A stretch of 21,369 nucleotides of DNA from Bog-532 sp036495425 (GTDB lineage: Bacteria; Actinomycetota; Actinomycetes; Streptosporangiales; Streptosporangiaceae): contig DASXMW010000039.1 of the NCBI GenBank assembly GCA_036495425.1, positions 1 to 21,369 of the forward strand. Reading direction: 5' to 3'. Positions 14,580-21,369 of the stretch are shown one piece after another. The notes under the pieces were generated by a model. It saw nothing but the letters and a program-made list of their open reading frames with translations, had not been told where the DNA came from and made no database searches. Position 1 is the stretch's first letter. Each line of letters begins with the position of its first letter. The translations under genes and the position numbers were made by a program.

Positions 14580-15362
14580 ATGATCTCCTGGCTGCCCGCG
14601 GCGGTGGCGGGCGCGGCCGGCCTGGTGGTGGGGGACTACGTCACCGTGCTGATCGACCGGGCCCCGGCCGCGCGCACGGTGTCCGGGTCGTTCCACGAGC
14701 TGACCCGGCGCCCGGCCGGGGAGTGCCCGCGCTGCATGGCCCGGCTGCACCCGGCCGACCTGATCCCGCTGGCGGCCTGGGCCCGCACCGGCGGGACCTG
14801 CCGGTACTGCGGCCAGGACTTCGGGGCCTGGCACCCGGCGGCCGAGATCCTCACCGCGGTCACGTTCGCCCTGCTCGGGCTGGGGCTGGGGGCCAGCCCG
14901 GCGCTGCCCGCGTTCTGCTTCCTGGCCGCGGTGTCGGTGGCCCTGGCCTTCATCGACGTGGCCCACCAGCGCCTGCCCGACCTGCTCACCCTGCCCTCCT
15001 ACCTGGTGGCGATCGTGGCGCTGGGGGCGGCCACCCCGTTCGTCCGGCACGGCCCCGGCCACCTGGTCCACGCCATCATCGGGCTGGCCGGGGCGCTGGC
15101 CTGCTACCTGATCCTGGTCCTGATCTACCCGGCCGGCATCGGCTGGGGCGACGTCAAGCTGTCCGGCCTGCTGGGCCTGTACCTGGGCTGGACCGGGCTG
15201 GGGGCGCTGGTCATCGGGCTGGCGGCCGGGTTCGTGCTGGCCGCCGCGGCCGGCCTGGCCCTGATCGCGGCCGGGCGGGCCACCCGCCGGTCCCAGATCG
15301 CGTTCGGGCCGTTCATGGTGGCGGGCGCGCTGGCGGTCATCATCGCGACCGGTCTTTCCTGA
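14580..15362 (+). CDS. Prepilin peptidase (A24 family aspartic protease)
   Basis: This membrane protease cleaves and often N-methylates type IV pilin-like precursors. The 260-residue product has a cytosolic zinc-binding insert with Cys49-x2-Cys52 and Cys74-x2-Cys77, as in bifunctional PilD. The catalytic Asp126 (FIDVAHQRLPD) and Asp191 (GWGDVKLSGLLG) are present, with about seven or eight hydrophobic segments. ATG 14580 follows the SseB-like stop by 7 bases. No pilin, secretion ATPase or assembly platform gene is in the window, so its substrates lie elsewhere; a competence, Tad or type II-like system is possible. aroC begins 26 bases downstream with its own apparent promoter. Confidence 0.92.
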   Translation: MISWLPAAVAGAAGLVVGDYVTVLIDRAPAARTVSGSFHELTRRPAGECPRCMARLHPADLIPLAAWARTGGTCRYCGQDFGAWHPAAEILTAVTFALLGLGLGASPALPAFCFLAAVSVALAFIDVAHQRLPDLLTLPSYLVAIVALGAATPFVRHGPGHLVHAIIGLAGALACYLILVLIYPAGIGWGDVKLSGLLGLYLGWTGLGALVIGLAAGFVLAAAAGLALIAAGRATRRSQIAFGPFMVAGALAVIIATGLS

Positions 15363-15375
15363 TCGCCGGCCTCAC

Positions 15376-15381
15376 TAGGAT
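15376..15381 (+). promoter_or_regulatory. Putative -10 box, leaderless aroC operon
   Basis: TAGGAT followed by 7 bases (CGAACCC) and then ATG 15389 of aroC. No ribosome binding site lies before the ATG, so the five-gene aro mRNA may start directly at the aroC start codon. Confidence 0.55.
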
Positions 15382-15388
15382 CGAACCC

Positions 15389-16567
15389 ATGCTGCGCTGG
15401 CTTACGGCAGGTGAGTCGCACGGGCGTGCGCTCGTGGCCATCTGCGAGGGAGTGCCCGCGGGAGTGCGGGTCGGTACCGAGGATGTCGCGGCCGCCCTGG
15501 CCCGGCGCCGGGCCGGCTACGGCCGCGGCGCCCGGATGAAGTTCGAGCAGGACGAGGTCGAACTGACCGGCGGGGTCCGGCACGGGGTCACGCTGGGCGG
15601 CCCGGTCGCGATCCGGGTCGGCAACACCGAGTGGCCCAAGTGGGAGACGGTGATGGCCCCGGACCCGGTGGACCCCGGGGTCCTGGCCGACCAGGCCCGG
15701 AGCGCCCCGCTGACCCGGCCCCGGCCCGGGCACGCCGACCTGGGCGGCATGCAGAAGTACGGCCACCGCGACGCCCGCCCGGTGCTGGAGCGGGCCAGCG
15801 CCCGGGAGACCGCGGCCCGGGTCGCCCTGGGCGAGGTGGCCCGGCAGTTCCTCCGCCAGGCGCTGGGTGTGGAGGTCCTCAGCCACGTGGTGGCGCTGGG
15901 CGCGGTCAGCGCCCCGGACGGGCTGGTGCCCGGCCCGGAGGAGGCCGGCCGCATCGATGAGGACCCGGTCCGCTGCGCCGACGCCGAGACCAGCCGGGCC
16001 ATGGTGGAAGAGATCGACCAGGCCCGCAGGGACGGCGACACCCTGGGCGGGGTGGTCGAGGTGCTGGTGCACGGCCTGCCGCCCGGCCTGGGCAGCTTCA
16101 CCCACTGGGACCGGCGGCTGGACGCCCGGCTGGCCGCCGCGGTCATGGGCATCCAGGCCATGAAGGGCGTGGAGATCGGGGACGGGTTCACCACCGCCCG
16201 GCGCCGTGGTTCGGAGGCCCACGACGAGATCGAGACCGGCCCGGACGGCGTGCGCCGCCGCACCAACCGGGCCGGCGGCCTGGAGGGCGGCATGACCAAC
16301 GGCGAGGTGCTGCGGGTCCGCGCGGCCATGAAGCCGATCTCCACCGTGCCCCGGGCCCTGGACACCATCGACGTGGCCACCGGCGAGCCGGCCAAGGCCA
16401 TCAACCAGCGCAGCGACGCGACCGCGGTGCCCGCCTCCGGGGTGGTGGCCGAGGCCATGGTGGCGCTGGTGCTGGCCGACGCGGTGACCGAGAAGTTCGG
16501 CGGCGATTCGGTGGCCGAGATCCAGCGCAACGCCGAGTCCTACCTCAAGTCGCTGGTGATCACGTGA
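15389..16567 (+). CDS. aroC: Chorismate synthase
   Basis: AroC converts 5-enolpyruvylshikimate 3-phosphate to chorismate using reduced FMN. The 392-residue product begins MLRWLTAGESHGRALVAICEG, where GESHG is a family signature. It also shows RRRAGYGRGARMKFEQD, RPGHADLGGMQKYGHRDARPVLERASARETAARV (about residues 110-145, with the conserved His and Arg), and GGLEGGMTNGE and RSDATAVPA toward the C-terminus. Length and motifs are normal. ATG 15389 is fixed by the conserved N-terminus. It is the first gene of the aro operon and its stop overlaps the following GTG (GTGA). FMN dependence links it to the riboflavin operon earlier in the window. Confidence 0.97.
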   Translation: MLRWLTAGESHGRALVAICEGVPAGVRVGTEDVAAALARRRAGYGRGARMKFEQDEVELTGGVRHGVTLGGPVAIRVGNTEWPKWETVMAPDPVDPGVLADQARSAPLTRPRPGHADLGGMQKYGHRDARPVLERASARETAARVALGEVARQFLRQALGVEVLSHVVALGAVSAPDGLVPGPEEAGRIDEDPVRCADAETSRAMVEEIDQARRDGDTLGGVVEVLVHGLPPGLGSFTHWDRRLDARLAAAVMGIQAMKGVEIGDGFTTARRRGSEAHDEIETGPDGVRRRTNRAGGLEGGMTNGEVLRVRAAMKPISTVPRALDTIDVATGEPAKAINQRSDATAVPASGVVAEAMVALVLADAVTEKFGGDSVAEIQRNAESYLKSLVIT

Positions 16568-17163
16568 CCTCTGAGACTGCCGGGACCAATGAGGCCAATG
16601 AGGCCAACGAGTCCAATGAGGCCGACGAGTCCAATGGGGCTGGTGGGCCTGGTGCGGGCCGGCCGCTGGTCGTGCTGACCGGGCCGCCCGCGGCGGGCAA
16701 GTCGGCCGTGGGCCGGCTGCTGTCCGATCGCCTGAACACCCGCTTCGTCGACACCGACGCGCAGATCGAGGCCAGCGCGGGCAAGCCGGTGGGCGACATC
16801 TTCGTGGACGACGGCGAGGACGCCTTCCGGGACCTGGAACGGGCCGCCGCGCGCCAGGCGCTCAGTGCGGGCGGAGCCGTGGTCGCCCTGGGCAGCGGGG
16901 CCGTGCTCGACCCAGCCGTGCAGCAATTGCTGGCCGGGCAGCCGGTGGCCTACCTGTCGGCCGACTTCGGCCCGATCGCCCGCCGGCTCGGGCTCGACAA
17001 GCCGCGGGTGGTCATCCCGGGTAACCCGCGCGGCCGGCTGCGCACCCTGCTGGAGGAGCGGCGTCCGGTCTACGAGCGGCTGGCCACGTTCACCGTGGAC
17101 GCGGGTGAGCTGGCCCCGGAAGAGGTCGCGGACGAGATCGAAGCCTGGCTGGCGGGCCAATGA
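16564..17163 (+). CDS. aroK: Shikimate kinase-like protein with repeat-encoded N-terminal extension (first copy)
   Basis: Shikimate kinase phosphorylates shikimate with ATP. The 199-residue product has Walker A GPPAAGKS (40-47), the substrate motif DTD (63-65), Arg89 in DGEDAFRDLE, and RRPVYERLA (166-174), all expected of AroK. Differences are GSG (110-112) in place of the usual GGG substrate loop and KPRVVIPGNPRGRL in place of the usual lid motif with RPLL/RPML. The first ~33 residues are an Asn-Glu-Ala-rich extension encoded by a 9-base tandem repeat, absent from ordinary AroK. It overlaps aroC (GTGA) and aroB (ATGA). A second, more canonical kinase closes the same operon, so this one could be specialised, regulatory or partly redundant. 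The fold assignment is secure; the substrate is less so. Confidence 0.88.
   Translation: MTSETAGTNEANEANESNEADESNGAGGPGAGRPLVVLTGPPAAGKSAVGRLLSDRLNTRFVDTDAQIEASAGKPVGDIFVDDGEDAFRDLERAAARQALSAGGAVVALGSGAVLDPAVQQLLAGQPVAYLSADFGPIARRLGLDKPRVVIPGNPRGRLRTLLEERRPVYERLATFTVDAGELAPEEVADEIEAWLAGQ
16588..16641 (+). repeat. 9-base tandem repeat inside the first shikimate kinase gene
   Basis: Six units of consensus AATGAGGCC (16588, 16597, 16606, 16615, 16624 and 16633), three of them identical, are in frame and encode NEA, NEA, NES, NEA, DES and NGA. Two degenerate units follow to 16659. AAT codons are otherwise rare in this GC-rich DNA, so the tract stands out from its surroundings. Copy number may vary between strains. 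Confidence 0.9.
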
Positions 17164-18236
17164 GCATCACCCGGATTCCGGTCGACGGCGAGCGCTCCTA
17201 CGACGTGGTGGTCGGCACCGGTGTGCTGAGCGAACTGCCCGCCCTGGTCGGCCCCACGGCCGGCAAGGTCGTGGTCATCCACCCCCAGGCCGTGGCCGAT
17301 ATCACCAGGGCCGCCTGCCGGGCCCTGGACGACGCCGGTTACCAGGTGATCGTGGCCGAGGTGCCCGACGGCGAGGCGGCCAAGCAGATCAGCGTGGCCG
17401 CGGGCCTGTGGTCCCGGCTGGCCGCCGAGCAGGTGGGCCGGCGCGACTGCGTGGTCGCGATCGGCGGCGGCGCCACCACCGACGTGGCCGGGTTCGTGGC
17501 CGCCAGCTACCTGCGCGGGATCCGGGTCGTGCTGGTGCCGACCACCCTGCTGGGCATGGTCGACGCGGCCGTGGGCGGCAAGACCGCGATCGACATCCCC
17601 GCGGGCAAGAACCTGGTCGGCGCGTTCTACCCGCCGGCCGGGGTGCTGGCCGACCTGGCCACGCTGGAGACCTGCGGGCGGCCCGACTACGTGGCCGGCC
17701 TGGCCGAGGTGATCAAAGCCGGGTTCATCGCCGACCCGGTCATCCTGGACCTGGTCGAGGACGACCCGGACGGGGCCACGGTCCCGCACGGCCGGCACAC
17801 CCGGGAGCTGATCGAGCGGGCGGTCCGGTTCAAGGGAAGGGTGGTGGCGGCCGACTTCCGCGAGGCCGGGCTGCGCGAGACCCTGAACTACGGGCACACC
17901 CTGGGCCACGCCATCGAGCGCACCGAGCAGTACCGGTTCCGGCACGGCGACGCGGTGGCCATCGGCATGGTCTACGTGGCCGAACTGTCCCGCTTGGCCG
18001 GGCGGCTGGACGGCCCCACCGCGGCCCGGCACCGGAGCGTGCTGACCTCGGTCGGCCTGCCCACCGCCTACCGGCCGCACCTGTGGCCGGAGCTGCGGGC
18101 GGCCATGGCCGTGGACAAGAAGGCCCGGGACGCCAAGCTGCGGTTCGTGGTGCTGGACGCGGTGGCCCAGCCCGCGATCTTCGAGGCGCCGCCGGAGGAA
18201 CTGCTTGAGCAGGCCTACCTGGAGGTGTGCCCGTGA
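17160..18236 (+). CDS. aroB: 3-dehydroquinate synthase
   Basis: AroB converts DAHP to 3-dehydroquinate in an NAD+- and metal-dependent reaction, the second shikimate pathway step. The 358-residue product has the NAD-binding IGGGATTDVAGFVAASYLRG (101-120), VPTTLLGMVDAAVGGKTAIDIPAGKN (126-151), and metal ligands Glu183 (LAEVIKAG), His246 (NYGHTLGHAIE) and His262 (RHGDAVAIGM). All are conserved. The ATG overlaps the preceding kinase stop, and its own stop overlaps the aroQ GTG. The final codons carry the aroQ ribosome binding site GGAGGT. Confidence 0.97.
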   Translation: MSITRIPVDGERSYDVVVGTGVLSELPALVGPTAGKVVVIHPQAVADITRAACRALDDAGYQVIVAEVPDGEAAKQISVAAGLWSRLAAEQVGRRDCVVAIGGGATTDVAGFVAASYLRGIRVVLVPTTLLGMVDAAVGGKTAIDIPAGKNLVGAFYPPAGVLADLATLETCGRPDYVAGLAEVIKAGFIADPVILDLVEDDPDGATVPHGRHTRELIERAVRFKGRVVAADFREAGLRETLNYGHTLGHAIERTEQYRFRHGDAVAIGMVYVAELSRLAGRLDGPTAARHRSVLTSVGLPTAYRPHLWPELRAAMAVDKKARDAKLRFVVLDAVAQPAIFEAPPEELLEQAYLEVCP

Positions 18237-18688
18237 GTACGCAGGCCCTGGTCCTCAATGGCCCGAACCTGGGGCGGCTCGGTGTCCGCGAGCCCGAGGT
18301 GTACGGCTCGGCCACGCTGGCCGACCTCACCGAGACCTGCCAGGCGACCGGCCGCCGGCTGGGCCTCGATGTCACGGTCCGGCAGACCGACGACGAGGCC
18401 GAGATGATCGGCTGGGTGCACGAGGCCATCGACACCCGCACTCCGATCGTGATCAACCCGGGCGCGTTCACCCACTACTCCTACGCGCTGCGGGACGCGC
18501 TGGCCATGCGGACCGCCCCGCTCATCGAGGTGCACCTGTCCAACCCGGCCGCGCGCGAGGAGTTCCGGCACACCTCGGTGGTGTCCGGGGTGGCCGACGG
18601 GACCGTGGCCGGGTTCGGCTTCCTGTCCTACCAGCTGGCCCTGCAGGCCGTGGCCGAGCTGGTCAAGCCGCGGGCACCAGCCTCGTGA
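18233..18688 (+). CDS. aroQ: Type II 3-dehydroquinate dehydratase
   Basis: AroQ dehydrates 3-dehydroquinate to 3-dehydroshikimate and is normally a dodecamer. The 151-residue product has LNGPNLGRLGVREPEVYG (with the catalytic Arg and Tyr of the lid), the INPGAFTHYSYALRDAL segment with the catalytic Asn, and IEVHLSNPAAREEFRHTSVVSGVADGTVAGFG containing the catalytic His. GTG 18233 is chosen over GTG 18227 because GGAGGT (18221-18226) lies exactly 6 bases upstream and GTGA overlaps the aroB stop. The stop overlaps the next gene in the same way. Confidence 0.96.
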   Translation: MSTQALVLNGPNLGRLGVREPEVYGSATLADLTETCQATGRRLGLDVTVRQTDDEAEMIGWVHEAIDTRTPIVINPGAFTHYSYALRDALAMRTAPLIEVHLSNPAAREEFRHTSVVSGVADGTVAGFGFLSYQLALQAVAELVKPRAPAS

Positions 18689-19188
18689 TCGTGCTGGTCG
18701 GCTTCATGGGCGCGGGCAAGACGACCGTGGGCCAGCTGCTGGCCGCCCGCCTGGGCCTGCCGTTCGCCGACGCCGACGTGGTCATCGCCGAGCGGGCCGG
18801 GACCCCGGTGCCGCAGATCTTCGCCGAACGCGGCGAGCCCGCGTTCCGGGCCCTGGAGCAGGAGACGATCGCGTCCCTGCTCACCGGGCCGCGGCTGGTG
18901 CTGGCGCTGGGCGGCGGCGCGGTCGAGCACGAGCAGACCCGGCGGGTGCTCGAGGCGGCCGAGCACACCGTCTACCTCCACGTTCCCTACCAGGCGGCCC
19001 TGGACCGGGTGGGCGGCGACGACGGCCGCCCGATGCTGCGCCGCCCCGACCTGGCCGAGGTCTACCGCCGCCGGCTGGTGGCCTACTCCGAGGTGGCCAC
19101 GCTCACCATTGATACCGAAGGTCGCGAACCCGAGTTGGTCTGCACTGACATCGTCCGGCGCCTGGTGGGCTCACAGGCCACCCGCTGA
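18685..19188 (+). CDS. aroK: Shikimate kinase (second, canonical copy)
   Basis: The 167-residue product has Walker A GFMGAGKT (6-13), a DAD version of the substrate motif (29-31), Arg55 in GEPAFRALE, the GGG loop (LALGGGAVEH, 76-78) and the lid motif GGDDGRPMLRR (110-120). It is the usual shikimate kinase length and closer to textbook AroK than the first copy, apart from DAD for DTD and the lack of Pro in RLVAYSEVATLTID. GTG 18685 overlaps the aroQ stop as GTGA. It is the last gene of the aro operon. The two kinases are very different in sequence, so this is not a recent tandem duplication. Confidence 0.93.
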   Translation: MIVLVGFMGAGKTTVGQLLAARLGLPFADADVVIAERAGTPVPQIFAERGEPAFRALEQETIASLLTGPRLVLALGGGAVEHEQTRRVLEAAEHTVYLHVPYQAALDRVGGDDGRPMLRRPDLAEVYRRRLVAYSEVATLTIDTEGREPELVCTDIVRRLVGSQATR

Positions 19189-19193
19189 CCCGT

Positions 19194-19199
19194 TAGTCT
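19194..19199 (+). promoter_or_regulatory. Putative -10 box for the LLM oxidoreductase gene
   Basis: TAGTCT lies 40 bases before ATG 19240. Unlike the leaderless genes here, this would give a leader of about 34 bases carrying the ribosome binding site GAAAGGCGGG (19222 onward). Weak by itself. Confidence 0.3.
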
Positions 19200-19239
19200 C
19201 CCCCTAGAACCGAATGCCGTTCGAAAGGCGGGCTGGCCG

Positions 19240-20280
19240 ATGCGCGTGGGGATGTCGATCAATTACGCGGGCGGCTTCGCCGAGACCGTGGCCGAGCTGT
19301 CCGACTACGAAAAGGCCGGCCTGGGCATCGTGTTCGTTCCCGAGGCCTACAGCTTCGACGCGGTCAGCCAGCTCGGCTACATCGCGGCCCGGACCGAGCG
19401 GCTCGAGCTGGCCTCGGGCATCCTGCAGCTGTACTCGCGCACCCCGGCCCTGACCGCGATGACCGCGGCCGGCCTGGACTACGTGTCCGGCGGCCGGTTC
19501 ACCCTGGGCATCGGGGCGTCCGGGCCCCAGGTCATCGAGGGCTGGCACGGCGTCCCCTACGACGCCCCGGTCGGCCGCAGCCGCGAGCTGATCGAGATCT
19601 GCCGGATGGTGTGGCGCCGCGACCGGCTGGTCTACGACGGCAAGCACTACCAGCTGCCGCTGCCCGCCGACCAGGGGACCGGGCTGGCCAAGCCGCTGAA
19701 GCTGATCAACCACCCGGTGCGGGAGCGGGTCCCGATCATGCTGGCCGCGGTCGGGCCCAAGAACGTGGCCCTGGCCGCCGAGCTGGCCGAGGGCTGGCAG
19801 CCCTTCTTCTACCTGCCCGAGAAGGCCGGCGAGATCTGGGGCGGCCCGGTCGCCGACGGCCTGGCCCGGCGCGACCCGGCCCTCGGCCCGCTGGACACGG
19901 TGGCCATGGCCCCGCTGATGATCGGCGACGACGTGACCGGCTACCGCGACCTGGCCCGGCCGTTCTTCGCGCTGTACATCGGCGGCATGGGCGCCCGCGG
20001 CCAGAACTTCTACCACGCGCTGGCCACCCGGCTCGGCTACGGCACTGTTGCCGACGACATCCAGGACGCCTACCTGGACGGGCGCAAGGCCGAGGCCGAG
20101 GCCCTGGTCCCGGACGACCTGCTGGAGAAGACCGCGCTGATCGGCCCGGAAGGCTACGTGGCCGAGCGGATGGCCGCGTTCCGCGATGCGGGCGTGACCA
20201 CCCTGCTCGTCACCCCCCTGGCCCCCGACCACGCCGCCCGCGTCCACCTCATCGAGCGCGCCGCCGAACTGGCGGCCTGA
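19240..20280 (+). CDS. LLM-class (probably F420-dependent) oxidoreductase
   Basis: A luciferase-like monooxygenase-fold protein of 346 residues. It starts MRVGMSINYAGGFAETVAELSDYEKAGLGIVFVPEAYSFD and includes YIAARTERLELASGILQLYSRTPALTAMTAAGLDYVSGGRFTLGIGASGPQVIEGWHG, the usual cofactor-side region of the F420 branch. VPIMLAAVGPKNVALAAELAEGW lies in the middle. Such enzymes use F420 or FMN to reduce or oxidise diverse substrates; the substrate here is unknown. ATG 19240 is supported by GAAAGGCGGG about 8 bases upstream. It follows the aro operon by 51 bases but has its own leader. The stop lies one base from the convergent gene's stop. Confidence 0.88.
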   Translation: MRVGMSINYAGGFAETVAELSDYEKAGLGIVFVPEAYSFDAVSQLGYIAARTERLELASGILQLYSRTPALTAMTAAGLDYVSGGRFTLGIGASGPQVIEGWHGVPYDAPVGRSRELIEICRMVWRRDRLVYDGKHYQLPLPADQGTGLAKPLKLINHPVRERVPIMLAAVGPKNVALAAELAEGWQPFFYLPEKAGEIWGGPVADGLARRDPALGPLDTVAMAPLMIGDDVTGYRDLARPFFALYIGGMGARGQNFYHALATRLGYGTVADDIQDAYLDGRKAEAEALVPDDLLEKTALIGPEGYVAERMAAFRDAGVTTLLVTPLAPDHAARVHLIERAAELAA

Positions 20281-20281
20281 G

Positions 20282-20998
20282 CTAACAGGGCAGCCGGTCG
20301 TGCTTGAGGACTTCCGGCGGTCCTATCTCCTGCTGCAGGGGCTGGCCCGGCCCACCAGCGGACAGCAGTCTCCTGATGTACAGCACCGATCCGCCCGGCA
20401 TGGCCGAGGGGTGGATGATGTAGCGCAAACCTGGGTCCTTCTTGTAGGAGGCGCGCTCAGCGGGAGTGAGCTGGGCCGGGAGCCCAAAAATGACGATGTC
20501 ACCCGGCCCGATCAGGTGCCCGTTGAGTTCGGTACGAACCACGGCCTCCTGGACCTTCTGCGATTCGAAGTCACTGGCTGGTGCCTGGCATACCGCCTTG
20601 GCGATGGATTGTTTGCCGAATTCTCCGACCCACACCAGAGCGGGGACGCCCTCCGCGCGCAGGGCCCGCTGAAGGCCGGCGCCGTCAGCGGCGGTGGCGA
20701 TGTCATAGATCGTGACGCTGACGGTGCCGTCGGCCCCACGTGTGACCGCGTAGGCCGGGGTGGCCAGCGTTGTGCTCTGGCCGCCGAACAGCACGGACGG
20801 CACCACCGTGGCGGCGCAGGCGGCCACCGCGACCACGGACAGGCCCAACGCCAGCCGGCGCCGGCGGTAGGGCCGGGCCGGAGCTGGTCCGGGCGTGCTG
20901 ATCGCGCGGCCCAGCCGGGCCCGGGCGCGGGCCTGCATGTCCGTCGTTTCCTCAGGCGGCGCCGGCTTCAGCTCGGCGAACAGGGTGATCTCATCCAC
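20282..20998 (-). CDS. Membrane-anchored protein encoded with an ECF sigma factor (possible anti-sigma factor)
   Basis: The 238-residue product has a short cytosolic N-terminus (MDEITLFAELKPAPPEETTDMQARARARLGR), a basic RRRR stretch, one transmembrane segment at about 49-70, then an extracytoplasmic domain with VTIYDIATAADGAGLQRALRAEGVPALV and RYIIHPSAMPGGSVLYIRRLLSA. This layout is common for genes translated after ECF sigma factors in actinobacteria. There is no H-x3-C-x2-C zinc anti-sigma motif, so an anti-sigma role is inferred from position and topology only. GTG 20998 overlaps the sigma gene by 8 bases, with GAGGAG upstream, implying coupled translation. Confidence 0.8.
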   Translation of the reverse strand: MDEITLFAELKPAPPEETTDMQARARARLGRAISTPGPAPARPYRRRRLALGLSVVAVAACAATVVPSVLFGGQSTTLATPAYAVTRGADGTVSVTIYDIATAADGAGLQRALRAEGVPALVWVGEFGKQSIAKAVCQAPASDFESQKVQEAVVRTELNGHLIGPGDIVIFGLPAQLTPAERASYKKDPGLRYIIHPSAMPGGSVLYIRRLLSAGGPGQPLQQEIGPPEVLKHDRLPC

Positions 20999-21368
20999 GG
21001 TCGTTCTCCTCGTGCAGGCGGGCGGGGTTGGCGCCGCCCAGTTCTTTGCGGGTCCGGACCCGGATCCGGTGCAGGCGGGACCGGACCGCGCTCTCGCTCA
21101 GCCCGAGCGCCTGCGCGGCTTCGGCGTAGGTCAGGCCGGCCCAGGCCACCAGCAGGAGCAGTTCGCGATCCCGGCCGGGCAGCGCGTCCAGCACCTCGGT
21201 CAGGCGCGGCCGGAGTTGCTGGGCGGTGACCCGCTCGGCGCTGCGGTCGCCCTCATCGTCGTTCCGCCCATCGGCCGGGACCGCCTGGAGCATCCGCCGG
21301 TGCCGGGCTTCGGACCGCCGGTGCTTGCCGATCAGCCGGATCGCGATGCCGTAGAGCCAGGGCCGGGC
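20991..21368 (-). CDS. ECF-type RNA polymerase sigma factor (5' end outside window)
   Basis: The visible 125 residues run from region 2, ARPWLYGIAIRLIGKHRRSEARHRR, through a short linker to region 4, LPGRDRELLLLVAWAGLTYAEAAQALGLSESAVRSRLHRIRVRTRKEL, which carries the helix-turn-helix that reads the -35 element. The frame continues past the right end of the window, so region 2.1-2.3 is missing. An internal ATG at 21293 is not the real start, because conserved region 2 sequence precedes it. The stop overlaps the membrane protein gene by 8 bases, forming a sigma/regulator pair. Its target promoters are unknown. Confidence 0.92.
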   Translation of the reverse strand, partial: ARPWLYGIAIRLIGKHRRSEARHRRMLQAVPADGRNDDEGDRSAERVTAQQLRPRLTEVLDALPGRDRELLLLVAWAGLTYAEAAQALGLSESAVRSRLHRIRVRTRKELGGANPARLHEENDRG

Positions 21369-21369
21369 G

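Noticed and set aside
21294..21368. Treating the ATG at 21293 as the start of the sigma factor
   Set aside because: The preceding in-frame codons encode ARPWLYGIAIRLIGKHRR, a conserved region 2 sequence of ECF sigma factors, so the real start is beyond the window.
1..21369. CRISPR arrays, insertion sequences, attachment sites or prophage remnants
   Set aside because: No regularly spaced repeats, transposase-like frames, long terminal inverted repeats or integrase genes were seen. The only tandem repeat is the 9-base tract at 16588-16659.

Overview
The window is very GC-rich, densely packed chromosomal DNA with frequent GTG starts, 4-nt start/stop overlaps and actinobacterial gene content (soluble transhydrogenase, ribE-ribBA-ribH, an aro operon, an SseB-like protein, an F420-type LLM oxidoreductase, an ECF sigma factor). 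It most likely comes from a high-GC actinobacterium. The genus cannot be set from the sequence alone. No mobile elements, tRNAs, rRNAs or CRISPR arrays were seen.

Layout. (1) 1-1278: 3' part of a soluble pyridine nucleotide transhydrogenase. (2) 1348-3988: an FMN riboswitch followed by an overlapping riboflavin operon ribE-ribBA-ribH, closed by a 9-bp hairpin inside the end of ribH; hisG follows, with no hisE between. (3) 4989-8256: an accessory metabolic block with an XdhC/CoxI-type maturation protein, a LysE-type exporter on the minus strand, a MocA-like nucleotidyltransferase and a short-chain dehydrogenase. (4) 8367-10357, minus strand: an aldose-1-epimerase-like protein and, upstream of it, a DUF2877 (YlbF/AllH-like) protein. 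With XdhC and MocA this hints at purine or molybdenum-hydroxylase metabolism, although no structural hydroxylase is in view. (5) 10358-10904: a non-coding stretch with a run of hairpins ending, on the minus strand, in a good intrinsic terminator; a candidate structured RNA. (6) 10905-13253, minus strand: a two-gene operon of unknown function, whose second product has two small conserved-looking ends joined by a roughly 390-residue Trp/Gly/Pro linker. (7) 13254-13795: a second long, AT-richer, hairpin-containing intergenic stretch. (8) 13796-19188: SseB-like gene, prepilin peptidase, then the tightly coupled aro operon aroC-aroK-aroB-aroQ-aroK with two different shikimate kinases. (9) 19240-20280: LLM-class oxidoreductase. 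(10) 20282-end, minus strand: a membrane-anchored regulator candidate and an ECF sigma factor running off the window.

How the genes fit together. The core is cofactor and aromatic biosynthesis. The rib genes make FMN/FAD precursors under FMN feedback. Chorismate synthase (AroC) needs reduced FMN. The deazaflavin F420 used by many LLM enzymes is known to derive from a riboflavin-pathway intermediate plus tyrosine, so the neighbourhood is metabolically coherent; that link is inference.

The points most worth a second look are the candidate RNA at 10541-10870, the uncharacterised two-gene operon next to it, the two shikimate kinases in one operon (the first with a tandem-repeat-encoded N-terminus), and a recurring leaderless promoter layout (TANNNT placed 6-7 nt before the start codon) seen at five separate genes.
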